The notes below the pieces were generated by a model. That model was given only the letters and a program-made list of their open reading frames with translations, did not search any database and was not told the DNA's origin. DNA of 64,000 nucleotides from Lathyrus oleraceus (lineage: Eukaryota > Streptophyta > Magnoliopsida > Fabales > Fabaceae), in contig NC_066581.1 in assembly GCF_024323335.1 (NCBI RefSeq), forward strand, positions 301,011,536-301,075,535, given 5' to 3'. This document shows, in pieces, positions 1 to 12,623 of the stretch. Numbering within the stretch: the first letter of the stretch is position 1; every line of letters begins with the position of its first letter. A program made the translations under genes and the position numbers.

Positions 1-2
1 AG

Positions 3-764
3 ATAATTAAAGAAAATGGGTTAGTCTTGTCTGAAAAGAAACTTAAAATATTTCAATCTAAAGTAAGATTTTTGGGTTTTGATATTTCCCAAGGTATGTA
101 TACCCCCATTAGTAGATCTTTAGAATTTATTAATAAATTTCTAGATGAACTAAAGGATAAAACCCAGTTGCGAAGATTCTTAGGTTGTATAAATTATGTG
201 GCTGACTTCATATCTAACTTAAGAACCATTTGTATACCATTATTCAAGAGACTTAGGAAGAATCCTCCTCCTTGGGATGATTCAATGATCCAAAGTGTTT
301 TGCAATTAAAGAAAATAGTTAAAAAATTACCCTATTTAGGAATACCTGATCCTAGTGCCAACCTTATTGTTGAAACCGATGCCTCAGACATAGGCTTTGG
401 GGGAGTTCTAAAACAAATACTTCCGGGCATGGAAAAGGAACAAGTGGTCAGATATTATTCTGGAACTTGGAACCCAGCTCAATTAAACTATAGTACTATT
501 AAAAAAGAAATTTTATCTATTGTTTTGTGTATTACAAAATTTCAAGATGACTTGTTTTCAAGAACATTTTTATTAAAAACAGATTGCAAAGCTGCACAAA
601 GTGTTTTACAAAAGGATGTTAAAAATTTAGTTTCAAAACATATACTTGCTAGGTGGCAAGCATTACTTTCTTGTTTTAATTTTGAAATCGAGCATATTCA
701 AGGAATTAAAAATTCATTACCATATTTTCTAACTAGAGAATTTTTACAGGAAAAACGTTTGTAA
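3..764 (+). pseudogene. EPRV A: C-terminal reverse transcriptase and RNase H, 5' partial
   Basis: Open from the window edge to TAA at 764 (about 253 residues visible). It starts in the C-terminal thumb/connection part of RT, where 'KVRFLGF' and 'LRRFLGCINYVADF' correspond to the usual RT-connection motifs. It continues into RNase H: 'VETDASDIGFGGVLKQ' carries the first catalytic Asp, 'STIKKEILSIV' the Glu and 'LKTDCKAAQ' the second Asp. The polymerase active site lies outside the window. In the animal-free plant setting, an enzyme of this kind copies pregenomic RNA in virus or element particles. The same region occurs in copies B and C, more intact there at DNA level to each other than to this one. 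The reading frame here has no internal stop, but it is a fragment and probably inactive. Confidence 0.8.
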
Positions 765-1951
765 AAAATCAGTTGACCCCAGAGATGATTATGGTCCTCC
801 CATTAAAGATAAAAAAGATAAGGAAATAATTTTAGGTTCTCCATCTTTTATTTCCAAAGTTACCTCTCCTATTACTGCTACTCCCTTGACAACTATTAAG
901 CCTACATTATTAACTCCATTAGCTTTTACATCTCAAATTACCAGTCCATTATCTATCCAGAAAAATCACCCGTCTAAACTAGCCTACTATACACCTCCTT
1001 CTTCTTTACCAAAATCGACCTTTATTACCAAAGATTTGTCTATACCAATATTACCTTTAGAAACACTTTACTGTCCTCAAAACTCCTCTTTATTACAAAA
1101 TATTTCAAGAATTTCCCCCTGGGATTTTTCTTCATTCCTAAAGACCAAACCAAGACCAGAAAATTCTACGAATTTATCCTGGTAGATTCTGAGTCCATTA
1201 CTCTTACCCACCAAACAGATCAGAATGATAAATCTAAAATAAAGTTCTCTAAATTCAAAGTTAATAAGGTATTATCTCCTTCTGATTGGAATCAACCTCC
1301 ATCAGAATTAAAATCTTTTTCCAGAGCCTTTACTCCACAATACTATTCGTACTTTGATTACATGGATGCTTGGTTCAATTTTTTGTCGGTCGAACCTTTC
1401 AACCACACTTGCTTTATATGGTTCAACAAGGATATTTCACTTAGCTTTCCTAATTGGTTTATCTAGTGGTTCATAATTGTTGGGCCAATTTTAGAAATAT
1501 TTCCTGATTATGCCTCAAAGGCCTTTAACAATTTTACAGCAAAAACTATATGTCCTGATTACAAGTCTTTATTATGTTTTTGTGCTGTTTTTGGAATTAC
1601 ATGGATTTCATCTTGGACCTTTTCAACTGATCCATTATGGGAAGGGTCCTCTTCTACTCAATTAGTCAAGAAAGGTCAAAGTTTAATCTAGATTTGCTTT
1701 CTCCATCAAGATTAGATTCTTGGTTCAAGTCTCATCTGGGTCTTTGCAAAGAAAAGGCCATTTCTCCAGAAGATACATCGTTCTTGTTAGATAAATCAAA
1801 ATTACTTACCTCTTTATCTGCTACTTCCAGCCATAAAGAATTCTTGAATAGAATTAAAGAAGCTATGTCTGCTTTATCTGAAAGTGATAGTGCTTCTAGC
1901 ACTTCTGAAAATAATAATGAAGATGATTGTTATGGAATCATAGATCTCTAA
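765..1951 (+). pseudogene. EPRV A: broken downstream ORF of unknown function
   Basis: Follows RNase H directly, in the position of the RGG-type ORF of copies B and C. Open stretches lie in different frames at 886-1185, about 1158-1465 and 1637-1951, so at least two frameshifts and one stop (about 1465) interrupt it. The middle part encodes many aromatics, including a 'FPNWFI' stretch that matches 'IPNWFYEWW' of copies B and C. The C-terminal part is Ser/Glu-rich and ends 'DDCYGIIDL'. I see no domain of known function. Homology to the downstream ORF of B and C is by position and motif, read by eye. Confidence 0.55.
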
Positions 1952-2490
1952 ATTATGTTGAAGATAATTTCAATTATGATGAAGATAAGATTTTGAAAAT
2001 TCCTCTTGTCAGAATTATTTTGAAGATAAAATTAATTATGGTGAAGATAAGAAGTTAAAGACAACAACGCCCCCTTTGTTGGCCTCAATTACCTTCCACT
2101 CAGAATTACTTTTGAATTATTGACTCTACTTTATTAAAGTTTTTTGTTTTATTTCAATTATTCAGAACATGTGGGTCATTATTTTTATAAAGTATATGCT
2201 TAGTTTAACTTAGTTTGAAGTCCATGTGGATCCTTGCCTATAAAAGGATCATTTGTGTGTTGTGAAAGACATTCGAGTTTTCAGTCTTAAAACTTGGAAT
2301 TCTTGATTGCCATCCTTCGTAAGTATTTTCATAAAAAAAAGCAAGTCTTTTAATATTTTCAACATGTCTTCCATGTCTTCCGCATATTATTTTACTCTTA
2401 CAATTTATTTTATAAATAATTTCTTTATCTTTACTAATATTTCCATCATTATAATTATCATTATTATTATTAGTATTTTAGAGGCCCATA
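1952..2490 (+). promoter_or_regulatory. Probable pararetroviral intergenic region with TATA box
   Basis: Non-coding stretch after the last ORF of fragment A. A TATA box (TATAAAAG, 2239-2246) sits in a GC-richer context, preceded by about 280 bp without an ORF and followed by a leader-like segment. In Caulimoviridae the pregenomic RNA promoter lies in just this place, so the assignment is from position plus motif. No clear initiator-tRNA-Met primer site was found here. The open frame at 2307-2675 is largely translated microsatellite and not a gene. Confidence 0.45.
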
Positions 2491-2494
2491 CCGC

Positions 2495-3672
<1,178 letters not shown>

Positions 3673-5559
3673 ATTAATAAGGAATTAAACTGCCTTCAAG
3701 AAGGAATTATTCCCACTAAATACTTTGATAAAACCACACAATCTCTTACCCAAGCTGGAGGAGATAAACTCACGGTTAATTACAAGTTGTCTAATGCTTA
3801 TATCTGTAACAAAGATATTTGTTTACCTACTCATTTTATTCTTGTAAAAAATTTAACTCATAGAATCATATTAGGAACTCCTTTTCTGCATAAAATTATG
3901 CCTCTAATTAATGTTGATCAAAAGGGAATTACCTCCATTATCAATAACAAAAGAATTACTTTTGAATTTGTTACTGATCCTCATACTAGGATGATTAATG
4001 AAGTTAAAGATATTCTTCTTAAAAAAGAAAAACAAATTTGTTTTCTTAAAGAAGAAGTAGATTTATTAAACATTACTTCTCAACTTAAGAAACCTGAAAT
4101 TCAAAATCAAATTAAATTAATTGATCAACAGTTTAGAGATGAAATCTACAATGATTTACCTAATGCCTTTTGGGATAGAAAGAAACATGTTATTTCTTTA
4201 CCTTATTTGATGACTTTAATGAAAGTCAGATTCCCACTAAAGCTAGGCCTGCTCAAATGAATCATGAGTATTTGGATTTATGCAAAAAGGAGATAGAATC
4301 TCTTTTAGAAAAAAAATTAATAAGAAAATCCATATCTCCTTAGAGCTGCACAACTTTTTATGTTAATAATGCTGCCGAAAGGGAACGTGGCGTCCCTAGA
4401 CTTGTTATAAATTACAAACCTCTTAATAAAGTGTTAAAATGGATTACATATCCTATTCCTAATAAAAAAGATCTTTTAGATAGATTAAACAATACTTTAA
4501 TCTTCTCTAAATTTGATATGAAATCTGGTTATTGGCAAATTCAGATTAATGAATCTGATAAGTATAAAACAACCTTTACTGTTCCTTTTGGACATTATGA
4601 ATGGAATGTCCTTCCTTTTGGCCTTAAAAATGCCCCTTCTGAATTTCAAAATATTATGAATGATATTTTTAATCCTTATACTGAATTTATAATTGTTTAT
4701 ATTGATGATGTCTTAGTTTTTTCTAAAACTATAGATCAGCATGTTAAACATTTAAAAATATTCAAAGGATTAGTTAAACATAATGGATTAGTTAAACATA
4801 ATGGATTAGTTATATCTGCTCCTAAGATGAAACTTTTTCAAACAAAAGTTAGATTTTTAGGTCATGAAATTGACCAAGGAACTATAATTCCTATACAAAG
4901 AAGTATTGAATTCACTTCTAAATTCCCCAATATTATTACAGATAAAAAACAATTACAAAGGTTTCTTGGTAGTCTCAATTATATAGCAGATTATTATGAA
5001 AATCTTGCAAAAGATACTGCCATATTACATGCTAGGCTTAAAAAGAATTCTGGCCCTTGGACTGATAAACATTCTTAGGCAGTCCAAAGAATTAAAAATA
5101 AAGTTAAATGTTTGCCTTGTTTATCCCTTGCTAACCCTAAATATTTCAAAATTGTTGAAACGGATGCTTCCGATTTAGGCTATGGAGGAATCCTTAAACA
5201 AATTATACCTGATACATCAAAAAGAAGTTTTAGTCAGATTTACCTCTGGAAAATGAAATCCTGCCCAATCAAAATATTTTACTATCAAAAAAGAAATGCT
5301 CTCTATTATAAAATGCATTTCAAAATTTCAAGATGATCTTCTTAATAAGAAATTTTTATTAAAAATTGATTGTAGCTCAGCTAAATCAATTATTGAAAAA
5401 GATGTTAAAAATCTTGTTGCTAAGCAAATTTTTGCTAGTTGGCAATCTCAATTATCTATGTTTGAATTTGATATTCAACACATTAAAGGTGAAAATAATT
5501 CACTTGCTGATTATTTAACTTGTGAATTTTTGCAGGGAAAAAATGTTGACCCCGTATAG
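3673..5559 (+). pseudogene. EPRV B: protease remnant, reverse transcriptase and RNase H
   Basis: Begins after the deletion, so the protease lacks its catalytic DSG; only its C-terminal half with 'RIILGTPFLHKI' remains (3787-4260). RT follows at about 4290-5078 with the palm motifs 'FSKFDMKSGYWQI', 'PFGLKNAPSEFQ' and the catalytic 'YIDDV' near 4699. A stop at 5076-5078 (C-to-T relative to copy C), an extra A near 5221 and a Trp-to-stop change near 5254 break the RNase H. RNase H resumes at 5296 and ends at TAG 5557-5559. Replication enzyme by family; inactive here. Confidence 0.85.
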
Positions 5560-6913
5560 GGGAAGAGGCCGCGGTTATGGCCGTGGTGGAAGGGGGAGTA
5601 ACAATATGTTACCCCAGTCAGAATCAAACATTCCTCTTAAAGGGGATTGGACTACAGTTTACAAAGGTAGAAAAATGCAACAATTACCTGCATCTTTATC
5701 TAAAAAGGAAGATATTCCTTCCTCCTCCTCTAATAAAAGTACATCTTACAAAGAAGTTGCGGTTAATAACCCACCTAAAGAGCTATTGGATTATTTTGAA
5801 AATCCAGTAACTGAAAAAATCATGTATATTGATGAAGAAGATATTCAAATCAATCTAAATGATGGATGGTCTATCAAAACTAGATACCTCGAATCAAGAG
5901 GATATCCAGGCCTACATGGAAAATCTAGGCCTCACCTAGAAATTCTTCTAACCGTTACCAAATCGGTAACATTTACTCACCATTACCAGAATAATAATCC
6001 TGAAAGTTTTATAAACTTCAGTAAATGTCACATTAATCAAATCCTGTTACCAAGAGAATGGGGTCTTAATCCAAATGGTGAAAAGGCAATAAGAATTGCA
6101 GAAGGAAAGTAAATTTACTTTAATTACTGGCACTATGTCCAAGCTTTTACTCAAGCTTTTTATTATCAAAATTCCAAGAATAAGCATTCTTGGTTTTTCT
6201 CTATTAATCCAGAGATGATTAATAAACCTATACCAAATTGGTTTTATGAATAGTGGACTAAATTTGGTATGTCTTTGGAAATACTACCCAAAGAATTACT
6301 TGATTTATACAATCCTTGGTGTGACAATAGCCCACTTATTGCAAATATTTTATCTGATAATTTAATTACCGGACAATGTCCATTTTGGTTCTTTACCAAA
6401 TTTCAGATTCCATGGATATGGAGATGGTCAATCACCATATCTCAAGATAAATTCAACATACCCATTTTAGAAAGAAATTTCTTCTATAAATGGTGGAACA
6501 AAATGAGTTCCGAAGAAGTCCAGAAAATAGGAAATTTAATTCAAACAGCTATAGCTGAAGACCAAAGTAATAAGGTCAAAGAGCAAAGCTCCCAACAAAT
6601 GTCTATGGGAAATCTGAAGAACTTCTTCCAGAGAAAATATCCAAATGAATCAGAAGATGAAATCATGTTTAGAACTTTGGACCATATGAAAAACCAATTC
6701 TTCTCCACTTTTCCAGCAAAAGCATCAAAAGATGAGGATTCATCTATGAAGACCAACTCTTCCATGGGATCAATTGATTCCCACAACTTTGACTGTTTGG
6801 CAGGAGAAGCCCAAGCAGAGGACCCAACTGCAGAGGATTTCTGGGACGCAATGATTCAATCCATGGCCCAGAAAGCAAAAGAGAACAAACAGTCAAAGAA
6901 ATCCTTTGATTGA
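5543..6913 (+). pseudogene. EPRV B: RGG-box ORF downstream of RT (unknown function)
   Basis: ATG at 5543 lies 17 nt before the end of the RT-RNase H frame, a tight overlap also present in copy C (8226 against 8210). The first 20 residues are an Arg-Gly-rich box, typical of RNA binding. A region with 'WSIKTRYLESRGYPGLHG' and the aromatic 'CPFWFFTKFQIPWIWRW' follows, then a Gln/Ser/Asp-rich tail. Stops at 6110-6112 and about 6251-6253 break it; copy C has sense codons at both. The final stop at 6911-6913 falls inside the opposite arm of the inverted repeat, so the native C-terminus is probably lost. No known domain recognised. Confidence 0.7.
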
Positions 6914-8226
6914 ATCATTGCGTCCTAGAAATCCTTTGCAGTTGGGTCCTCTGCTTGGGCTTCTCCTGCCAAACAGTCAAAGTTGTGGGAATCAATTGAT
7001 CCCATGGAAGAGCTGGTCTTCATAGATGAATCCTCATCTTTTGATGCTTTTGCTGGAAAAGTGGAGAAGAATTGGTTTTTCATATGGTCCAAAGTTCTAA
7101 CCATGATTTCATCTTCTTATTCATTTGGATATTTTCTATGGAAGAAGTTCTTCAGATTTCCCATAGACATTTCTTGGGAGCTTTGCTCTTTGACCTTATT
7201 ACTTTGGTCTTCAGCTATAGCTGTTTGAATTAAATTTTCTATTTTCTGGACTTCTGCGGAACTCATTTTGTTCCACCATTTATAGAAGAAATTTCTTTCT
7301 AAAATGGGTATGTTGAATTTATCTTGAGATATGGTGATTGACCATCTCCATATCCATGGAATCTGAAATTTGGTATAGAACCAAAATGGACATTGTCCGG
7401 TGATTAAATTATCAGATAAAATATTTGCAATAAGTGGGCTATTGTCACACCAGGGATTGTATAAATCAAGTAATTCTTTGGGTAATATTTCCAAAGGCGG
7501 ACCAAATTTAGTCCACCATTCATAAAACCAATTTGGTATAGGTCTATTAATCATCTCTGGATTAATAGAGAAAAACCAAGAATGCTTATTCTTGGGATTT
7601 TGATAATAAAAAGCTTGAGTAAAAGCATGGACATAGTCCCAGTAATTAAAGTAAATATACTTTTCTTCTGCAATTCTTATTGCCTTTTCACCATTTGGAT
7701 TAAGACCTTATTCTCTTGGTAACAGGATTTTATTAATGTGACATTTACTGAAGTTTATAAAACTTTCAGGGTTATTATTCTGGTAATGGTGAGTAAATGT
7801 TACCGATTCGGTAACGGTTAGAAGAATTTCTAGGTGAGGCCTAAATTTTCCATGTAGGCCTAGATATCCTCTTGATTCGAGGTATCTAGTTTTGATAGAC
7901 CATCCATCATTTGGATTGATTTTGATATCTTCTTCATCAATATACATGATTTTTTCAGTTACTGGATTTTCAAAATAATCCAATTGCTCTTGAGGTGGGT
8001 TATTAACCGCAACTTCTTTGTAAGATGTACTTTTATTAGAGGAGGAGGGAGGAATACCTTCCCTTTTAGATAAAGATGCAGGTAATTGTTGCATTTTTCT
8101 ACCTTTGTAAATTGTAGTCCAATCCCCTATTAGAGGAATGTTTGATTCTGGCTGGGGTAACATATTGTTACTCCCCCTTCCACCACGACCATAACCGCGG
8201 CCTCTTCCCCTATACGGGGTCATCAT
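6908..8226 (-). pseudogene. EPRV C: RGG-box ORF downstream of RT
   Basis: Starts with two consecutive ATGs (8226) overlapping the RT-RNase H stop by 17 nt, then an Arg-Gly-rich N-terminus. Open to about 7708, where a small deletion relative to copy B shifts the frame next to 'LLPRE'. It is open again at 7554-7117, with 'NWFYEWWTKFG' and 'IPWIWRWSITISQDKF', to a TAA near 7117 where copy B has a Ser codon. The tail reaches the palindrome centre. Copies A, B and C all keep the ORF in this position, which argues that it was a real viral gene. Function unknown; an RNA-binding role is inferred only from the RGG box. Confidence 0.7.
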
Positions 8227-9504
8227 TTTTTCCCTGCAAGAATTCACGAGTTAAATAATCAGCAAGTGAATTATTTTCACCTTTAATGTGTTGAATGTCA
8301 AATTCAAACATAGATAATTAAGATTGCCAGCTAGCAAAAATTTGCTTAGCAACAAGATATTTAACATCTTTTTCAATAATTGATTTAGCTGAGCTACAAT
8401 CAATTTTTAATAAAAAATTCTTATTAAGAAGATCATCTTGAAATTTTGAAATGCATTTTATAATAGAGAGCATTTCTTTTTTGATAGTAGAATATTTTGA
8501 TTGGGCAGGATTCCATTTTCCAGAGGTAAATCTGACTAAAACTTCTTTTGATGTATCAGGTATAATTTGTTTAAGGATTCCTCCAGAGCCTAAGTCGGAA
8601 GAATCCGTTTCGACAATTTTGAAATATTTAGGGTTAACAAGGGATAAACAAGGCAAACATTTAACTTTATTTTTAATTCTTTGGACTGCCTGAGAATGTT
8701 TATCAGTCCAAGGGTCAGGATTCTTTTTAAGCCTAGCATGTAATATGGCAGTATCTTTTGCAAGATTTTCATAATAATCTGCTATATAATTGAGACTACC
8801 AAGAAACCTTTTAATTGTTTTTTATCTGTAATAATATTAGGGAATTTAGAAGCGAATTCAATACTTCTTTGTATATGAATTATCGTTCCTTGGTCAATTT
8901 CATGACCTAAAAATCTAACTTTTGTTTGAAAAAGTTTCATCTTAGGAGCAGATATAACTAATCCATTATGTTTAACTAATCCTTTGAATATATTTAAATG
9001 TTTAACATGTTGATCTATAGTTTTAGAAAAAACTAAGACATCATCAATATAAACAATTATAAATTCAGTATAAGGATTAAAAATATCATTCATAATATTT
9101 TGAAATTCAGAAGGGGCATTTTTAAGACCAAAAGGAAGGACATTCCATTCATAATGTCCAAAAGGAACAATAAAGGTTGTTTTATACTTATCAGATTCAT
9201 TAATCTGAATTTGCCAATAACCAGATTTCATATCAAATTTAGAGAAGATTAAAGCATTGTTTAATCTATCTAAAAGATCTTTTTTATTAGGAATAGGATA
9301 TCTAATCCATTTCAACACTTTATTAAGAGGTTTGTAATTTATAACAAGTCTAGGGACCCCACGTTCCCTTTCGGCAACATTATTAACATAAAAAACTATG
9401 CAGCTCCAATGAGATTTGGATTTTCTTATTAAATTTTTTTCTAAAAGAGATTCTATCTCCTTTTTGCATAAATCCAAATACTCATGATTCATTTGAGCAG
9501 ACAT
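8210..9504 (-). pseudogene. EPRV C: reverse transcriptase and RNase H
   Basis: RT is open from 9504 to 8782 and keeps the palm motifs, including 'YIDDV' near 9050 and 'FGLKNAPSEFQ'. A one-base deletion near 8804, compared with copy B, shifts the frame just after the RT-connection motif. RNase H follows at about 8780-8210 in another frame with 'TDSSDLGSGG' (first Asp) and 'LKIDCSSAK'. The frame ends at TAG 8210-8212. In the intact virus family this enzyme copies the pregenomic RNA. Broken here by at least one frameshift. Confidence 0.85.
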
Positions 9505-12005
9505 AGCTTTAGTGGGAATCTGACTTTCATTAAAGTCATCAAGATAAGGTAAAGAAATAACATGTTTCTTTCTATCCCAAAGGCATTAGGTAAATCATTG
9601 CAGATTTCATCTTTAAACTGTTGATCAATTAATTTAATTTGATTTTGAATTTCAGGTTTCTTAAGTTGAGAAGTAATGTTTAATAAATCTACTTCTTCTT
9701 TAAGAAAACAAATTTGTTTTTCTTTTTTAAGAAGAATATCTTTAACTTCATTAATCATCCTAGTATGAGGATCAGTAATAAATTCAAAAGTAATTCTTTT
9801 GTTATTGAAAATGGAGGTAATTCCCTTTTGATCAACATTAATTAGAGGTATAATTTTATGCAGAAAAGGAGTTCCTAATATGATTCTATGAGTTAAATTT
9901 TTTACAAGAATAAAATGAGTAGGTAAACAAATATCTTTGTTACAGATATAAGCATTAGACAACTTATAATTAACCGTAAGTTTATCTCCTCCAGCTTGGA
10001 TAAGAGATTGTGTGGTTTTATCAAAGTATTTAGTGGGAATAATTCCTTCTTGAAGGTAGTTTAAATCAGCGCCACTATCAATAAGGGCAACTTCATTTTC
10101 TAAAATGAAATTTCTATTAATAACTAAAGTTATTATAACAAACCATTTTTGAGAGGTCACTCTATCAATGAGAGAAAGGAATTCATCACTATGTGAAGGA
10201 TTACTAGTTGAAGATATCTCTTCAACCTTGGAATTACTAGATTCTAACAAAGTGAGTCTTTGAGATAAACCATAGTTTTCTCTTTTAATTTGAGATATCT
10301 CATTCTTTAAGAGATTTATTTCTCTATTTAAATCCATAATAGAAATAGGAGTTTCACGGATGTTAGACTGTCGAAATATAGACAAAACCTCACTTAATTG
10401 GTAAGGTGCTTCTGTAATAACAGGAAAATCTTTTTTAGAGTTTTCTTGTATTAAGACCTCAAGCATTTTTCTTTTTAGTTCCTTATTAGAAATAGATTCT
10501 ATAGCTTTTATAGCTTCGTCTTGTTCTGAGGTTAAAACATTTAACCCATTCATATCAACAACTGATTTCCAGTAATCTAATTGATTACATTGACAATCAT
10601 TACTGTCAGAATATTCAGAAGAGCATTCAGTAGAGGATTCATAAATCATATTAATATCCTCTTCTGAAGAATAATGTTTAGAATCAGAATTGAGAAGTAA
10701 AACTTTTTTTAATTGAGAACGCAATTGTTCATCTTCTATCTCATTAAGAGCTTTTTTAGTCCAACATTGGTTGGCATAATGACCATGTTTTCCACATTTA
10801 TGACACGTTATGTCTAGCTTTTTGGCTTTTCTTTTACCTTTAGGGTCAAAAGATTTTTCTTTAGGTCTACCTTTATTGTAGTGACCCTTTTTCTTATTCA
10901 TATAGGAATTTTTATAAGAATTCTTTGACTTACCCTTATAAGGTTTATTGCAGAATTTTTTTTCTTTTTTCTTATTATTATTATCTGGAGATTTTCCAAG
11001 ATCAAAAGCAAACTGTTCGCAAAATTCACCAAGTTGGTGTTTCTCTGAAAGCTTTTGCTTTTTAAGTTGATTTCTAAGCTTTATGTCATTACATAAAGTT
11101 AATCCTTCATTAACACAAGTGCTAATTATATGACCATAAGTAAGGTCAAAATAATTTATATTTATCCCATCATTTTTCTGTCTTAAAGATTGTCTAACCT
11201 TTTCAGAAAAGAAATGGGGTAATCCATCAATAAATTTTGCTTTCCAATGCAAAGAATTGAGATTGTTTAATTGATAAACTCTTGAAAGAAAAGTATCCTT
11301 ATACCATCTAAAGTGGGTAAGAGAATGACACCTAAGGTTTTGGAGAAGTGTCTGGATTTTTTCTCCAATGGGGACATTGGTTCCTACAAAATGCTGTAAG
11401 ATGGATAGACACAGAGTATACACTGCATCTTCTTCTCCCGTGGTAGTTGTAGCCAAAGTAGTGCTTCTACTGGTTCCTGGCTCGATTTTAATGATTTTCT
11501 CATGATTAAGAATTTCTAATTTCTGAGATTCGGTGAGATAATGATCCCACCAGCCTCTAAGTTGGCCAACAAATCCTGTGGTTATAAAGGATGCTAAAGA
11601 ACTATATGAATTTCCATGTTGCTTGCAAACAGTAGAATACATGATCATCCTATGGATTGTATCTATAATCTGTTTGTCATTAAGACCATCAACATTCCAT
11701 TCATAAATGGCTTTTCCTGAATAAGAATTCTGGAATGGTTCAGGTTCCTCAAAGAGCAAATCTTGCGGTGAGGGGTGTTTGTAATAATACTTTTCTATAT
11801 GCCTAGGAGAATAAACAGGGTTTATATTATTAGTATTATTAATGTCAAGGTTACTAATGTCTAAATTAGCAAACATATCAGATAATTGGTCAATATGGTT
11901 TTCGTTATTATTCTCAGAATAATCTTCATGGGACATAACTGTGATATTAAGACCTTTTAACTTTTGTTCTAAAATACGAACAAATTCTTGACCATTGGTT
12001 TCCAT
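9489..12005 (-). pseudogene. EPRV C: coat-protein region with zinc knuckle and aspartic protease
   Basis: Open for 838 codons, but its start at 12005 is an internal Met just after two stops. Residues about 100-300 match a pararetroviral capsid core ('FIDGLPHFFSEKVRQSL'). A Lys-rich stretch precedes the CCHC knuckle at about residues 401-414 ('CHKCGKHGHYANQC'). A coiled-coil segment follows, then the protease with 'ALIDSGADLNYL' near residue 643 and 'ILGTPFLHKI' further on. The last about 30 residues are out of frame owing to a one-base deletion near 9583 relative to copy B. It overlaps the RT frame by 16 nt only because of that shift. It is the only copy in the window with knuckle and protease motif intact. 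Confidence 0.85.
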
Positions 12006-12122
12006 TTTAAATCCCTCTATGGAAACAAGAGGTTGTACTATAGGAACATCCTAAATAGTGGATGTGGAGATCTGGTCCTTAGGTTTATTTGTGAGGTCAA
12101 TAATGATATCTTGACGTGCTAT

Positions 12123-12623
12123 TTATTTTTCTAAAAGATTTTTTATGGATAATAGATCTTTTTCCATAGAGATAAATTGTTCTCCTAAGCAAACAAGATA
12201 AGCATTGGTATAATTCTGAGACCTGATGACGAAATTTAATTCCTTAAGAGTAACTTGATTTTGTTCAACTCTTTGTAACTGAAGGTTAAGGTAAGGGGTA
12301 GCTTCAGTATTTTGACTCAAACTTATCGTTTGTTCAGGCGGAAAAGGAGCTTCCATTTTTTCTCCTCTAACATTTTCCCAAGGTCTTTGTAAAACAAGGA
12401 TTTCTTCTTGTTTTTTACTTATGAAATAGTTAACAAACCATTTCACAAAAGGAATGAAATCCTGCGCAAGGTTCATTTGAGTGTAGTACTCATCTTTAAA
12501 TTGAGCTAATTCGGGTTTTGGAATTTTTTTAAAAAACCATTCTCTGAATTGAGTATATCTCTCATGTTGAAACTCATCATTGATGAGTTGTCTCATCTTG
12601 CTACCAGGGGAGTAATCTAACAT
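12123..12623 (-). pseudogene. EPRV C: N-terminal part of the coat-protein polyprotein
   Basis: ATG at 12621-12623 overlaps the movement-protein stop as TAATG, an arrangement that suits termination-reinitiation. 166 residues, mostly helical, including '[15 protein letters not shown]' also seen in copy B. The stop near 12121 and a second about 70 nt downstream are C-to-T changes relative to copy B, which reads through; the frame then continues into the 838-codon part. It is one gene with the next segment, split by two nonsense changes. Confidence 0.8.

Larger units (their letters stand above)
1..2490 (+). mobile_element. Endogenous pararetrovirus fragment A (Caulimoviridae-like)
   Basis: Right-hand part of an integrated pararetrovirus-like genome: the C-terminal part of RT with RNase H, then a degraded downstream ORF, then a non-coding region with a TATA box. 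It is related to copies B and C, as shown by the RNase H and the aromatic P-x-W-F motif of the downstream ORF, but clearly diverged at DNA level, so it is a different lineage or an older insertion. It enters from outside the window and ends at the (TA)n tract at 2499. Family placement rests on gene order and domain types; the genus is not determined. Confidence 0.75.

Noticed and set aside
6541..7228. Two identical-looking 81-codon frames on opposite strands (6541-6786 minus, 6983-7228 plus)
   Set aside because: Antisense shadows of the RGG ORF, mirrored because of the inverted repeat.
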